Made by a program: the position numbers and the translations under genes | In this document: piece after piece, positions 57,201-62,878 of the stretch | Position numbering within the stretch: the first letter of the stretch is position 1 | Layout of the letters: each line of letters starts with the position of its first letter | NCBI RefSeq assembly: GCF_029624655.1 | Contig: NZ_JARRSA010000020.1 | Span: 1 to 64,000 of the forward strand | Source of the DNA: Roseicyclus salinarum | GTDB lineage: Bacteria; Pseudomonadota; Alphaproteobacteria; Rhodobacterales; Rhodobacteraceae | Length of the DNA stretch: 64,000 nt | Direction of reading: 5' to 3' | The notes under the pieces: generated by a model | What the model was told of the DNA's origin: nothing | The model's input: only the letters and a program-made list of their open reading frames with translations | Database searches by the model: none

Positions 57201-57590
57201 CTCGAGAAGCCCGAACTCGACACCAAGACCCTCCGGGGCGCCATTCTCGACGCCACGGGGGGCATTCCCTCCGAGGTGGTAAAGCTCGTCGCAGCCATGC
57301 GAACGGCAAGCGATCCGCTCGCCACAGCCAAGGCCTGGACTGCCAACCCGAAGATTCCCAAGGTCCTGCTCGATGGCCCGCTCGGCGTGACGCTCCGGAT
57401 GCTCGATGTCTATGACGACAAGGACTACGAGGCCTTTGACGACCTCGTGCTGGAGGCGACAGGGTTCGACCTCGTGTCTCTTGGGCCAGATCTCGTCGCC
57501 ACCGGTCTTGTCTCGACCTGGAAGCCTAGGGAAGGCCATATCAGGCGCTCTGCGCTGGGATCGCTTCTCTGCCGAACCGTCTCAGGCTGA
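51288..57590 (+). CDS. cargo operon protein 3: giant protein with C-terminal STAND-like ATPase
   Basis: About 2100 residues. An N-terminal domain (to ~140) contains WGRFRILDICPEAPAYF. A coiled coil follows at ~340-415, then a disordered Ala/Pro/Thr/Glu-rich linker (~450-645), long helical repeats (~650-1350), and a P-loop ATPase: FFGRAEEMRLIM, Walker A YGGRQLGKSALLGHI (K1438), Walker B IIAMFDEADHFM (D1519), sensor VIFAGLHNVQRML. Winged-helix-like segments and a C-terminal ~300-residue domain end it. The FGRxxE...GGRxxGKSxLL pattern is that of STAND-type NTPases, often sensors in conflict systems. ATG 51288 overlaps the helicase stop; ATG 51315 has a better SD (AAGGA). Confidence 0.88.
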   Translation: MTPREGHTDMAKEETSSETPRFRVNENLLPPKEDWKSSAPTETPEARLVMAGWVPEDWTPPATWGRFRILDICPEAPAYFAKAGFFTVRDLRTLVSMFDLQLDPRDGTEIWRYLLQKTQDVPWILPVLEVLVAQKRSQKNGAKSRKKSTLGLTIAKLPISKLRLNSHPELQPRVGELLSPPVEPDVAVAAFCEYALSAYFNKIEEEGSDSVYALAKSVFTYKSPEHAIGSLLGEIEDVEDWNNQAHLITAFLDNNPDFVSETIHAHAIAAVQALSRDIKLTSDADDLSMLGGIAVIAANQLQKLQAPRKDALLAQLKRLGLEVHPDDINDDQVPTLLAALETGVAGRLRQLDLEISDLEESVIDVKEQIAAATAAENYARLGTLGAQAAADKAALEEAQSTKGQIFKLLEEFMAGLREDDDAFLEEIRALVAHEDAGFPEDFEAGAAGVLSASSASDNSPMAILENDEEADEDWGGDDNLENGADASDQTSAPDPAAKAAREPASGTPTGTDAEPGVSPATKSDTASLSTNLEAARGTACEAPGNAGVESAASITKEALPGRSASRDGSTGVVDNATADTTAGISPGVKGEAPAAAPATEVTPAPGTAVAPVPVAEVETQAPAPETQPEAELDLAGPEAAFVDPPAPVSSLVRLIERDLLGVAADAAQSFEADRRPWPIEASALRVAAGSRATRRGYGADTQQFLGLATRASGESQSEAGSALLLGALLRPAIFEAGSGFRNVLPDLCRGALGTHLQESVDAISRLEFDFPPDADELARLSGVTATPQKQRFAEQIGEWCDTIMARSSRWPFATAVMHHAASDAGPIGAARTAIAEGHRDAVDVAHQAIKELSSADGIEALAEAFSVRSGRFTARLHPKGIEYLVRQFDEPLGLLDSWVRAATREGSHRQQPEVRVRTAVGNLVSRLEKATSGLSGEARSQAGTLHGAVAGWIAEQIQGVIHALRGEAAGRFATLEEALVAERDLLPATARAALDASSPAAGILGAILTEGDVPDPEEAFRHAIEEGAFETAGRLATRFGISTRGDFHRAMTAFAEAWESRVEERERRLKTLSKVDYMHQSEINRYLEWCHITRQRLAALKSVTEIHDLSDIPAEIDDLDEVAGQIEEKIRQDQVRRIGEYRTEGNTQDADALAAAIDTLAVETIEDRIAQLRDGRSVAFFETDLSGLVDAFTGTFLPAANGPDWPAGAAAWENAAAAPGPLHIEEDRRTAGLALIELYQNIVASMTLRKPEVSRVRAFLEDIGYDAVKIHNLRALGRTGAWAAEMTGTIQPGAADDWFLPPVFGSQANGSTRLLLIGSDTLPEMIIKTLSPDTATILLFAGAVDTARRHELSQHLRAGAFPALVIDEALVAFTATRRETRAQTIFECGLPYGRVEPYATDAGKLPPEMFFGRAEEMRLIMSKTASGCLVYGGRQLGKSALLGHIARTQHAPAEDRIVVTREVRSVGHSEKSVEIWTHLAAMLSPEVVKPTSRTADAVEKDIREWITMRPHGRIIAMFDEADHFMDADTRDDYPQVARLKKLMEETGRAFKVIFAGLHNVQRMLKQPNSPLAHLEQPICIGPLNRTEADKRAAYDLVVKPMQAAGFRFETPEAVEEILAWANYYPSLIQEYMKGLLSALHGTGSGRKYHLGEDGPLWPIATGMLFSHRTFGHIEHRIREKFHWTLNLDPRYALVAYTLGRLNAEGQEHKARVAGFEPAVLLEEASLFWPKASEIPSASAFEALLDELFDLGVLGRVPIPGTKRFRYLLGSRQVATMLGSEHDIYHALQEIEDKDPTVAYDRAIHRRRYKSGSVQDQSEWLYTPLTDLQIERVVLKEEAAVRIVCGLETLGLSKVGPSLKRIAEEGRIPGSPSEDIIVEISRTQKELRTLVDRAKGSRGAPVLAIYTPGDPVDARKVIDWLETQKPVLDRLVRPIIVLDAANTGLRDIANRLEQSQFLSAWGAEMVRMHLHQLEKPELDTKTLRGAILDATGGIPSEVVKLVAAMRTASDPLATAKAWTANPKIPKVLLDGPLGVTLRMLDVYDDKDYEAFDDLVLEATGFDLVSLGPDLVATGLVSTWKPREGHIRRSALGSLLCRTVSG

Positions 57591-57666
57591 TCGGACCCAT
57601 CAGGAACCGCCTCGCGAAGCGCCGGGCAGTGCGTGATGGACGGGGTCTGGGATCAGAGCTGTCTGA

Positions 57667-57684
57667 GTGAACTCAAGTTCACTG
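57667..57684. repeat. right copy of the 18-bp palindromic cargo repeat
   Basis: GTGAACTCAAGTTCACTG, identical and in the same orientation as 42476-42493. It lies 76 bp after the operon and 53 bp before the resolvase stop. Flanking bases differ from the left copy on both sides. Confidence 0.85.
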
Positions 57685-57737
57685 TCTTCGACGAGGCCTA
57701 GCTTTCACATCTTCGCTGTGAAGTCGGCGACACCGGT

Positions 57738-58313
57738 CTACGCAGTTTGTTGAGTAGGCTCTCGGTCACGAAGTATGCGATAGACTGACGCTCGCCCAAT
57801 ACCGAGCTGCTTGGCGATCTCACTTGCCCCGGTGCCTGCGCGATGTAGCTCCGCCACCTCATCTGCCTTTGCCATCGCGGTCGGCTTGCGGCCTTTGTAT
57901 TTCCCGGCGGCCTTCGCCTTCGCGATCCCCTCCCGTTGTCGTTCGAGCATGATCTCACGCTCAAACTCAGCAATCCCCCCGAGCACGGTCAGCATCAGCT
58001 TCCCCGTCGATGTGCTTGTGTCGATATCCATCCCGAGAATGCGGAGAGCAGCCCCCTTGTTCTTTAGTGTCTCCACTATTTGGAGAAGGTGGGGGACTGA
58101 GCGCGCCAAGCGATCGAGTCGAGTTACGATCAGCGTGTCGCCTTCCCTGATAAAGTCCAAGGCTTCAGCGAGGCGTTGTCGAGACTTGGTATCGACGGAT
58201 GATACCTGTTCTTCGAAAACCTTCTCACAGCCCACCGCCGCCAGCTCATCTCGCTGGGCGGCCAGCCCTGCCTTCTGGTCGAGCGTCGATGTTCGTGCAT
58301 ATCCAATCAGCAT
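57738..58313 (-). CDS. serine recombinase (resolvase/invertase family)
   Basis: The 191-residue protein has the small serine recombinase catalytic domain: MLIGYARTSTLDQ with S9 as nucleophile and R7, then VTRLDRLARSVPHLLQ (conserved R-x-x-R), EFEREIMLERQREGI, and a C-terminal helix-turn-helix TGASEIAKQLGIGRASVYRI. It would resolve or invert DNA at res-like sites. The start at ATG 58313 is set by the catalytic motif; an upstream extension is unlikely. A res-like array lies directly upstream. Confidence 0.93.
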   Translation of the reverse strand: MLIGYARTSTLDQKAGLAAQRDELAAVGCEKVFEEQVSSVDTKSRQRLAEALDFIREGDTLIVTRLDRLARSVPHLLQIVETLKNKGAALRILGMDIDTSTSTGKLMLTVLGGIAEFEREIMLERQREGIAKAKAAGKYKGRKPTAMAKADEVAELHRAGTGASEIAKQLGIGRASVYRILRDREPTQQTA

Positions 58314-58322
58314 AATGCCACT

Positions 58323-58419
58323 CCGTATCAATAGCATCATAGACAATATGATACGGCATGTCTCAAAATGCAAACACTACCCGAATGAGACTCATTCTCC
58401 CGGTATCCGGGTTGTCTCA
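58323..58419. promoter_or_regulatory. res-like recombination site array
   Basis: CCGTATCA/TGATACGG arms at 58323-58330 and 58349-58356 make a 34-bp site. GTCTCA/TGAGAC at 58360-58365 and 58386-58391 make a 32-bp site. A further GTCTCA lies at 58414-58419, facing the TGAGAC. The layout (two or three dyad sites in ~100 bp next to the gene) is that of resolvase res sites and also covers the resolvase promoter. Confidence 0.6.
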
Positions 58420-58494
58420 CAGGGGCATGGTCTATCGGACACATGATGAATTGGGATGCGCCGCAACTAAGCAAACCAAGTGCGGGCGCCTAGC

Positions 58495-58731
58495 GACCAC
58501 GGCAAGCACGGGAATATGGTCGAAAGCTACTTCTTGTGCCTGCGCCGCATGGTTGTCGGCCAGCACCATCGCGTCAGCCCGCAGTACCTGCACCAGTACG
58601 CTAACTAAGCCGCGTGGCTGGAGGACAACCGTCGCTCGGACAACGGGACGCTTGCGCGGCAGATCGTGGCAACCGCAATGGGTGCGCCAGTCAGCCCGGT
58701 ATGGAAAGGCTACTGGCAGCGGGCTGCATGA
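58495..58731 (+). pseudogene. IS1595-like transposase C-terminal remnant
   Basis: One frame reads DHGKHGNMVESYFLCLRR then HHRVSPQYLHQYAN, followed by an in-frame TAA (58606-58608), and continues to a TGA at 58729. The pattern N-x-V-E-S-Y-F...YLHQY matches the end of IS1595/ISXO2-type DDE transposases. The N-terminal part is missing and the frame is broken, so it is a decayed insertion. Confidence 0.6.
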
Positions 58732-58944
58732 CGGCTACTAGTTGTTGTGGCGAACAAGGCACGAACCCATAGACTCAGCGTCGGGCCATATGATATCCAG
58801 AAAATTGGAGCGGTCAGGATTCGTGGTCCTGCCGCTCCTATTTGCAACCCCGCCGGGTCGGGCGGGACTGTGATATCACGCCCCTTAATTGACAGAGGGG
58901 GTGGCGGCGGTCAAGCCCGATCCGGTTTCACAATGGAGCCGATC

Positions 58945-59310
58945 ATGGCATTCACTGTCACGTGGCCCGGTATGAACGGGCAGACCTACACCCTCGAAAC
59001 GTTCCCCATCGGAACAGAGTTTAACCACGTCTCAGGTGTCTACATCACCTGCCGGGAAACCCTCGGCGGGCGGTGGGAAGCCTACTATGTGGGCGAGGCG
59101 CAATCCCTCTATGATCGCCTCAACGCCGGGGCGCAAAACCACGACGGGCTGAAATGCAGCCGCGCTCGCGGCGCCACCCATATCGGAGCCTTGGTTATCA
59201 GCGGTGAAGCCGAGCGGCTTCGGGTCGAAACAGAACTTCGCCATTCGTTGAATCCTCCCTGCAACAAACAGTCTGTGCCCCGCCGGGCAACTAGCTTGTT
59301 TGATTTGTGA
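58945..59310 (+). CDS. GIY-YIG-like small protein
   Basis: The 121-residue protein starts at ATG 58945 (SD GGAG six bases before). The spacing of GVYITCRE and YYVGEAQSLYDRLNAG with a later VETELRHSLNPPCN fits the GIY-YIG nuclease fold: GVY replaces GIY, YVG replaces YIG, with an arginine in the helix and a glutamate before N-P-P-C-N. It could be a nuclease or an inactive DNA-binding relative. Stand-alone GIY-YIG proteins often accompany mobile elements. About 200 bp between the IS remnant and this gene holds no other gene. Confidence 0.65.
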   Translation: MAFTVTWPGMNGQTYTLETFPIGTEFNHVSGVYITCRETLGGRWEAYYVGEAQSLYDRLNAGAQNHDGLKCSRARGATHIGALVISGEAERLRVETELRHSLNPPCNKQSVPRRATSLFDL

Positions 59311-59327
59311 TGATAGTTCGGCTGGCC

Positions 59328-59603
59328 CTACGGGGCCAGCCACACCCGCCCCTCATGCCTAACCAACCCCCTCGCCTTCATGCGGCTAAGAGCGATGTAC
59401 ACGCGCTTGTAAGCGGCCTTCTTGTCTAGATTGCCCTCCACCTTCGCCGCGATCTCTGCGCCCGTCAGCGGCCCGTTCCGCAGGGCTGACGGGATAGCCC
59501 GTTGCAACTCGCCCCTGCGGAACACCTTCGGGACTTTCCTCGCCAGCGCAAATGCTTCGGGATCGTTCCCGCGCTGGTGCAACAGGTCGTCTACGTGTTC
59601 CAA
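59328..59603 (-). CDS. small winged-helix-like protein
   Basis: A 91-residue protein converging on the GIY-YIG-like gene. The C-terminal ~55 residues (RRGELQRAIPSALRNGPLTGAEI then VYIALSRMKARGLVRHEGRVWL) have the helix-helix-wing pattern of a winged helix-turn-helix, similar to small transcriptional regulators. No named family. It may control the element's right arm. Confidence 0.6.
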   Translation of the reverse strand: MEHVDDLLHQRGNDPEAFALARKVPKVFRRGELQRAIPSALRNGPLTGAEIAAKVEGNLDKKAAYKRVYIALSRMKARGLVRHEGRVWLAP

Positions 59604-59742
59604 TCCCGGTGTGCCTCCCCTTGACGTGCTGGTGGACGAGATCGTCTAGAACCTAGAGTCCGCGCTAGAACAATTTCGCGGTGTTGCCGCTGAGCTGTCA
59701 TACATTCGGAAAACCGGTTGGAGCGTGCCTACGTAGTTCATC

Positions 59743-60294
59743 GTGGGCAATGTGGATGGCAATGACCCAACGACCAGGCTGACTGCCACCTCAAACCATT
59801 TGCCATCACCAATTAGTTTTGCTAGAGCTATCGGTGAGATCAAGAGGTTTCTCCAGATGCGCTTCGGTGTCCGAGCAAAGAGAGCATGCGAAATAGCGCG
59901 CGTTGAGCCAGCACGGTTCAATGAAATGGTGCATGCCGGTTATTTTCCCTGCGCACCCAAGACCCGTCCAGGCTCAGCGCGCATATTCGATCTTGATCAG
60001 ATCGTTGCGCTCAAGATTTTCGGGAACCTACTCGCAATGTCGGTAGCGCCTGAGCGAGCAGGCCGAATCTCCTGCGCTGCATATGAGCTATTCGGAGGAA
60101 GGCAGAACGTCGAGCGGCTGGTTTATCGATGCGACGCTTTCGGAGACTGGGTCATGGAGCAAGAAGACTCGACCTACTCACTTTCAGCGTCACAGGGACT
60201 CAGGCTCGTTCTCGACATTTCCGAACTAAGGGAGAACGTTGGGGACTTGCTCGATTGGGAGCGCGATTTCGGAGGAAGGCAACGCGATGCCTAG
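59743..60294 (+). CDS. MerR-like helix-turn-helix protein
   Basis: The ~183-residue protein contains ACEIARVEPARFNEMVHAGY followed by FDLDQIVALKIFGNLLA, a MerR-type helix-turn-helix with its following helices. GTG 59743 or ATG 59857 (145 residues) may be the start; the latter begins just before the DNA-binding part. It overlaps the next small gene by eight bases, and that in turn overlaps the integrase, forming one operon. A role as integrase regulator or recombination directionality factor is plausible. Confidence 0.65.
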   Translation: MGNVDGNDPTTRLTATSNHLPSPISFARAIGEIKRFLQMRFGVRAKRACEIARVEPARFNEMVHAGYFPCAPKTRPGSARIFDLDQIVALKIFGNLLAMSVAPERAGRISCAAYELFGGRQNVERLVYRCDAFGDWVMEQEDSTYSLSASQGLRLVLDISELRENVGDLLDWERDFGGRQRDA

Positions 60295-60481
60295 CCCACG
60301 ATCCCCATCGATGCCGACGAGGCGGCAAATCGAAGAAGTCTACCGTGCTGCCCGGGAGCTTTGTCCGGGCGCGCGGATCAAGGGGGTCGGGCCGGAGGGA
60401 GTGACCTTCGACTATCCTGAAATTACGTCGGCTCCCAGCGATATGTGGAACGGCAAGCCCTTCTCTGACAAGGAAGCATGA
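60287..60481 (+). CDS. small element protein upstream of integrase
   Basis: The 64-residue protein starts at ATG 60287 with a strong SD (GGAGGAAGG) seven bases upstream. The helix RRQIEEVYRAARELCPGARI and strand GVTFDYP recall small proteins that precede integrases in alphaproteobacterial elements. Function unknown. Its stop overlaps the integrase ATG (ATGA). Confidence 0.65.
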   Translation: MPSPRSPSMPTRRQIEEVYRAARELCPGARIKGVGPEGVTFDYPEITSAPSDMWNGKPFSDKEA

Positions 60482-61479
60482 TGCGTCTCCCCTACCTTCG
60501 CTCAAGATTGCGACGTGGGCGGTGGTTCCACGTTTACCGCCGCAATGGAAAGGAAATCGCGCTAGGTGTTCATGGACTGCACCCAACTGACCAGCGCGTC
60601 ACAGCGGCATGGGCAGCGGAACATGCTAGATGGGAGCTCCAGCCACCCGAAACCTTGACGCCGAAGGCCGGCACGTTCGCATGGGCGGTGGACATGCTGT
60701 TTGCATCGCCAGAGTGGGCGAAGCTTGCCTCGTCGACCCGAAAGAACCGCGCGGCCATCCTGCGCCGTTACGTGAAGGCGCAAGGTGCTCGGCCCTTGTC
60801 CAGCATCACCACGGGGGATATCGAGGCCGCGCTCTATGCCAAGGGCGGGAATGGCGCGATTAACGAGTTGAAGGCGCTCAAGTCCGTCTTCGAGTATGCC
60901 AAGCGGCTTCGGTTCATTGCGTCCAATCCGACCCGAGGCATCGAGCTTGTCCGACCGGCGAGTAAAGGCTTTGCCACGGCAGGCCCGGAGGACATCTCCA
61001 AGTTTCAGGAGCGGTGGCCGGTTGGCACGACCGAACGTCTTATATTCGACCTCGCGCTCTACAGCGGTGCGGCGCGGGCCGATCTGACCCAGCTCAGTCG
61101 AAGAAACGTCGCCGGCGACATCCTCTCCTTCAAGCGACAAAAGACGGGCGTGCTGGCTCAAGTGCCACTGACGTCCGAGCTGCGGGCCGTGATCGAGCGA
61201 ACTCCGCATATCGCGCCGGCCTTTCTTCTGACCTCAAAGGGCAAGCCGTTCTCGGCAGCCGGGCTCGGAAACCTCTTCGGAGACGCGGCCCGGGCCGCTG
61301 GCATTACCGCCCGCCTGCATGGGCTGCGAAAAGCGTTCTGTGTCTATTGGGCCGAACAGGGCGTAACCACGCACCAGATCGCGGCCATGGCGGGGCATAC
61401 AAGCTTGTCCGAGGTCGAGAGATACACAAGAGCGGCCGACCGCCGCAGGATGATTCAGCTATTGATCAAGGATGTGTGA
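60478..61479 (+). CDS. int: tyrosine-type site-specific integrase
   Basis: The 333-residue phage-type integrase has an N-terminal arm/core-binding part and a C-terminal catalytic domain with the full set R200 (SGAARADL), H281 and R284 (HGLRK), H307 (GHTSL) and Y316 (RYTRA). It would catalyse integration and excision at the tRNA-Arg att site 85 bp downstream. It is transcribed toward the tRNA and is translationally coupled to the preceding small gene. Confidence 0.95.
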   Translation: MMRLPYLRSRLRRGRWFHVYRRNGKEIALGVHGLHPTDQRVTAAWAAEHARWELQPPETLTPKAGTFAWAVDMLFASPEWAKLASSTRKNRAAILRRYVKAQGARPLSSITTGDIEAALYAKGGNGAINELKALKSVFEYAKRLRFIASNPTRGIELVRPASKGFATAGPEDISKFQERWPVGTTERLIFDLALYSGAARADLTQLSRRNVAGDILSFKRQKTGVLAQVPLTSELRAVIERTPHIAPAFLLTSKGKPFSAAGLGNLFGDAARAAGITARLHGLRKAFCVYWAEQGVTTHQIAAMAGHTSLSEVERYTRAADRRRMIQLLIKDV

Positions 61480-61483
61480 CTTT

Positions 61484-61511
61484 GGGACACGCCAGCCGAT
61501 CAGCGGGACAC
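61484..61511 (+). promoter_or_regulatory. candidate integrase arm sites, right
   Basis: GGGACAC at 61484-61490 and 61505-61511, 21 bp (two helical turns) apart and 52-80 bp from attR. Same orientation as the two copies in the left arm. Confidence 0.45.
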
Positions 61512-61563
61512 AACTATGCCAACCACATGAAAAGAAAGGAACAAACATGAGACAAAGATCTGA

Positions 61564-61579
61564 ATGGCGACCCCGGCAG
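61564..61579. other. attR core within tRNA-Arg
   Basis: ATGGCGACCCCGGCAG; identical to attL at 39396-39411. It covers the 3' end of the tRNA (CCA, discriminator, acceptor strand, start of T arm), so integration restores a whole tRNA at this end. Confidence 0.9.
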
Positions 61580-61641
61580 GACTCGAACCTGCAACCTATC
61601 CCTTAGGAGGGGATTGCTCTATCCAGTTGAGCCACGGGGCC
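61565..61641 (-). tRNA. tRNA-Arg (anticodon CCT)
   Basis: Read on the minus strand: acceptor GGCCCCG/CGGGGTC with discriminator G and encoded CCA, anticodon stem ATCCC/GGGAT with loop CTCCTAA (anticodon CCT, reads AGG), T arm GGTTCGAGTCC. 77 nt. Its 3' half is the integration target of the element. Confidence 0.95.
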
Positions 61642-61790
61642 GTCACGTCCTTCTGGGACATTCTGCGCGGCGACGCAACATCGGCCATGCCGGGTTGCGG
61701 CATGCCGTGTGCGCGGCGTATCAAGGTGCGCACGACCCCAGCCGGAAAACAGCCTTGCGCGGACGCAATCCCTTCGACGGAAAACCCCAG

Positions 61791-62777
61791 ATGACCCTGC
61801 GGGACGTGGCCGAGGCGGCCGGCGTCTCGGAAATGACGGTCAGCCGGGTGCTGCGCCAGCGGGGCGACGTGTCCGAAAAGACGCGCGCCCGGGTCTTCGA
61901 GGCCGCGCGAAACCTCGGCTACGTTCCCAACAAGATCGCGGGCGCGCTTGCGTCGAACCGGGTCAACCTCGTCGGCGTGGTGATCCCCTCCCTGAGCAAC
62001 ATGGTCTTTCCCGACGTCCTCGGCGGGATCGGCGCCGTGCTTGACGACACCCCGCTTCAGCCTGTCGTGGGAACGTCGAAATACGACGCCGACCACGAGG
62101 AGCACGTCATCTACGAGATGCTCTCGTGGCGGCCCTCGGGCCTGATCGTCGCGGGGCTCGAGCATTCGGACGCCTCGCGCGCGATGATGTCTGCAGCCGG
62201 CATCCCGGTGGTCGAGGTGATGGACGTGGACGGCGACCCGGTTGCGGCGGCGGTCGGCATCAGCCACGTTGCCGCCGGGCGCGACATGGCCCGCGAGATC
62301 GCGCGGCGCGGCTATCGCTCGATCGCCTATCTCGGGTCGTCCTCGATCCGGGACCACAGGGCGCAGAAACGCCTCAGGGGCCTGCGTGAGGGGCTGGCCG
62401 AGGCCGGCCTGACGCTTGCGGACGAGCGGTTCTACGACGGCGCATCGGGATTCGGCACCGGGCGCGCGATGACCGAGGACCTGCTCACGCGCCGGCCCGA
62501 CATCGACTTTCTCTACTACAACACCGACATGAACGCGGCCGGCGGGCTTCTCTATTGCCTCGAGAAGGGGTTGGACATTCCCGGGGACGTAGGGCTTGCC
62601 GGTTTCAACTCGTTCGAGGTGCTCGACGGCCTGCCGATGCGGATCGCCACGATGGACAGCCAGCGCCACGAGATCGGGCGGCGCGCGGCCGAACTGGTCG
62701 CGGCGAACGCTCTGACCGACGAGATCGTCCGGCTGGAGCCCGAATTCCTGCCGGGCGACACGATCCGCCCCGTTTGA
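61791..62777 (+). CDS. LacI-family transcriptional regulator
   Basis: The 328-residue repressor begins at ATG 61791 with the LacI helix-turn-helix MTLRDVAEAAGVSEMTVSRV and hinge helix PNKIAGALASNR, followed by a periplasmic-binding-protein-like ligand domain (NLVGVVIPSLSNMVF ... GLAGFNSFEVL). The ligand domain resembles that of gluconate-type GntR repressors, so a sugar-acid ligand is possible. No operon it would control is in the window. An inverted repeat CATGCCG/CGGCATG (61686-61704) lies between it and tRNA-Arg. Confidence 0.92.
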   Translation: MTLRDVAEAAGVSEMTVSRVLRQRGDVSEKTRARVFEAARNLGYVPNKIAGALASNRVNLVGVVIPSLSNMVFPDVLGGIGAVLDDTPLQPVVGTSKYDADHEEHVIYEMLSWRPSGLIVAGLEHSDASRAMMSAAGIPVVEVMDVDGDPVAAAVGISHVAAGRDMAREIARRGYRSIAYLGSSSIRDHRAQKRLRGLREGLAEAGLTLADERFYDGASGFGTGRAMTEDLLTRRPDIDFLYYNTDMNAAGGLLYCLEKGLDIPGDVGLAGFNSFEVLDGLPMRIATMDSQRHEIGRRAAELVAANALTDEIVRLEPEFLPGDTIRPV

Positions 62778-62878
62778 CACGCACACGGCCCGCGGCGCGG
62801 CACATCCGAAGGAACCCGCCCGACCCTTGGCCGTTGAGGCGGCATGACGCCAGCATCCTCCACGCGCACGCGGCCGCA

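Larger units (their letters stand above)
39396..61579. mobile_element. ~22-kb integrative element in tRNA-Arg(CCU)
   Basis: The element lies between two copies of ATGGCGACCCCGGCAG; the right copy is the 3' end of an intact tRNA-Arg. A tyrosine integrase gene ends 85 bp from the tRNA. Gene order: primase-polymerase, RepA-like helicase, iterons, two overlapping small genes, HNH fragment, three-gene cargo operon, serine resolvase and res-like site, IS remnant, GIY-YIG-like gene, two DNA-binding-type small proteins, integrase. There are no structural phage, conjugation or relaxase genes, so it looks like a replicating integrative element or phage-satellite-like island rather than an ICE or prophage. 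Confidence 0.88.

Noticed and set aside
43253-57590. BREX or DISARM assignment of the cargo operon
   Set aside because: No PglZ, BrxL, methylase or phospholipase-D-type protein is present, so neither system fits.
58358-58741. 127-codon plus-strand gene upstream of the GIY-YIG-like gene
   Set aside because: It runs in a different frame over the IS1595-like remnant and the res-like dyads; the composition is that of an out-of-frame reading.
61686-61704. Operator for the LacI-family regulator (CATGCCG-GGTTG-CGGCATG)
   Set aside because: The spacing differs from the usual tight 14-20 bp LacI-type palindrome with central CG, and it could equally be a hairpin; kept only as a note under the regulator.
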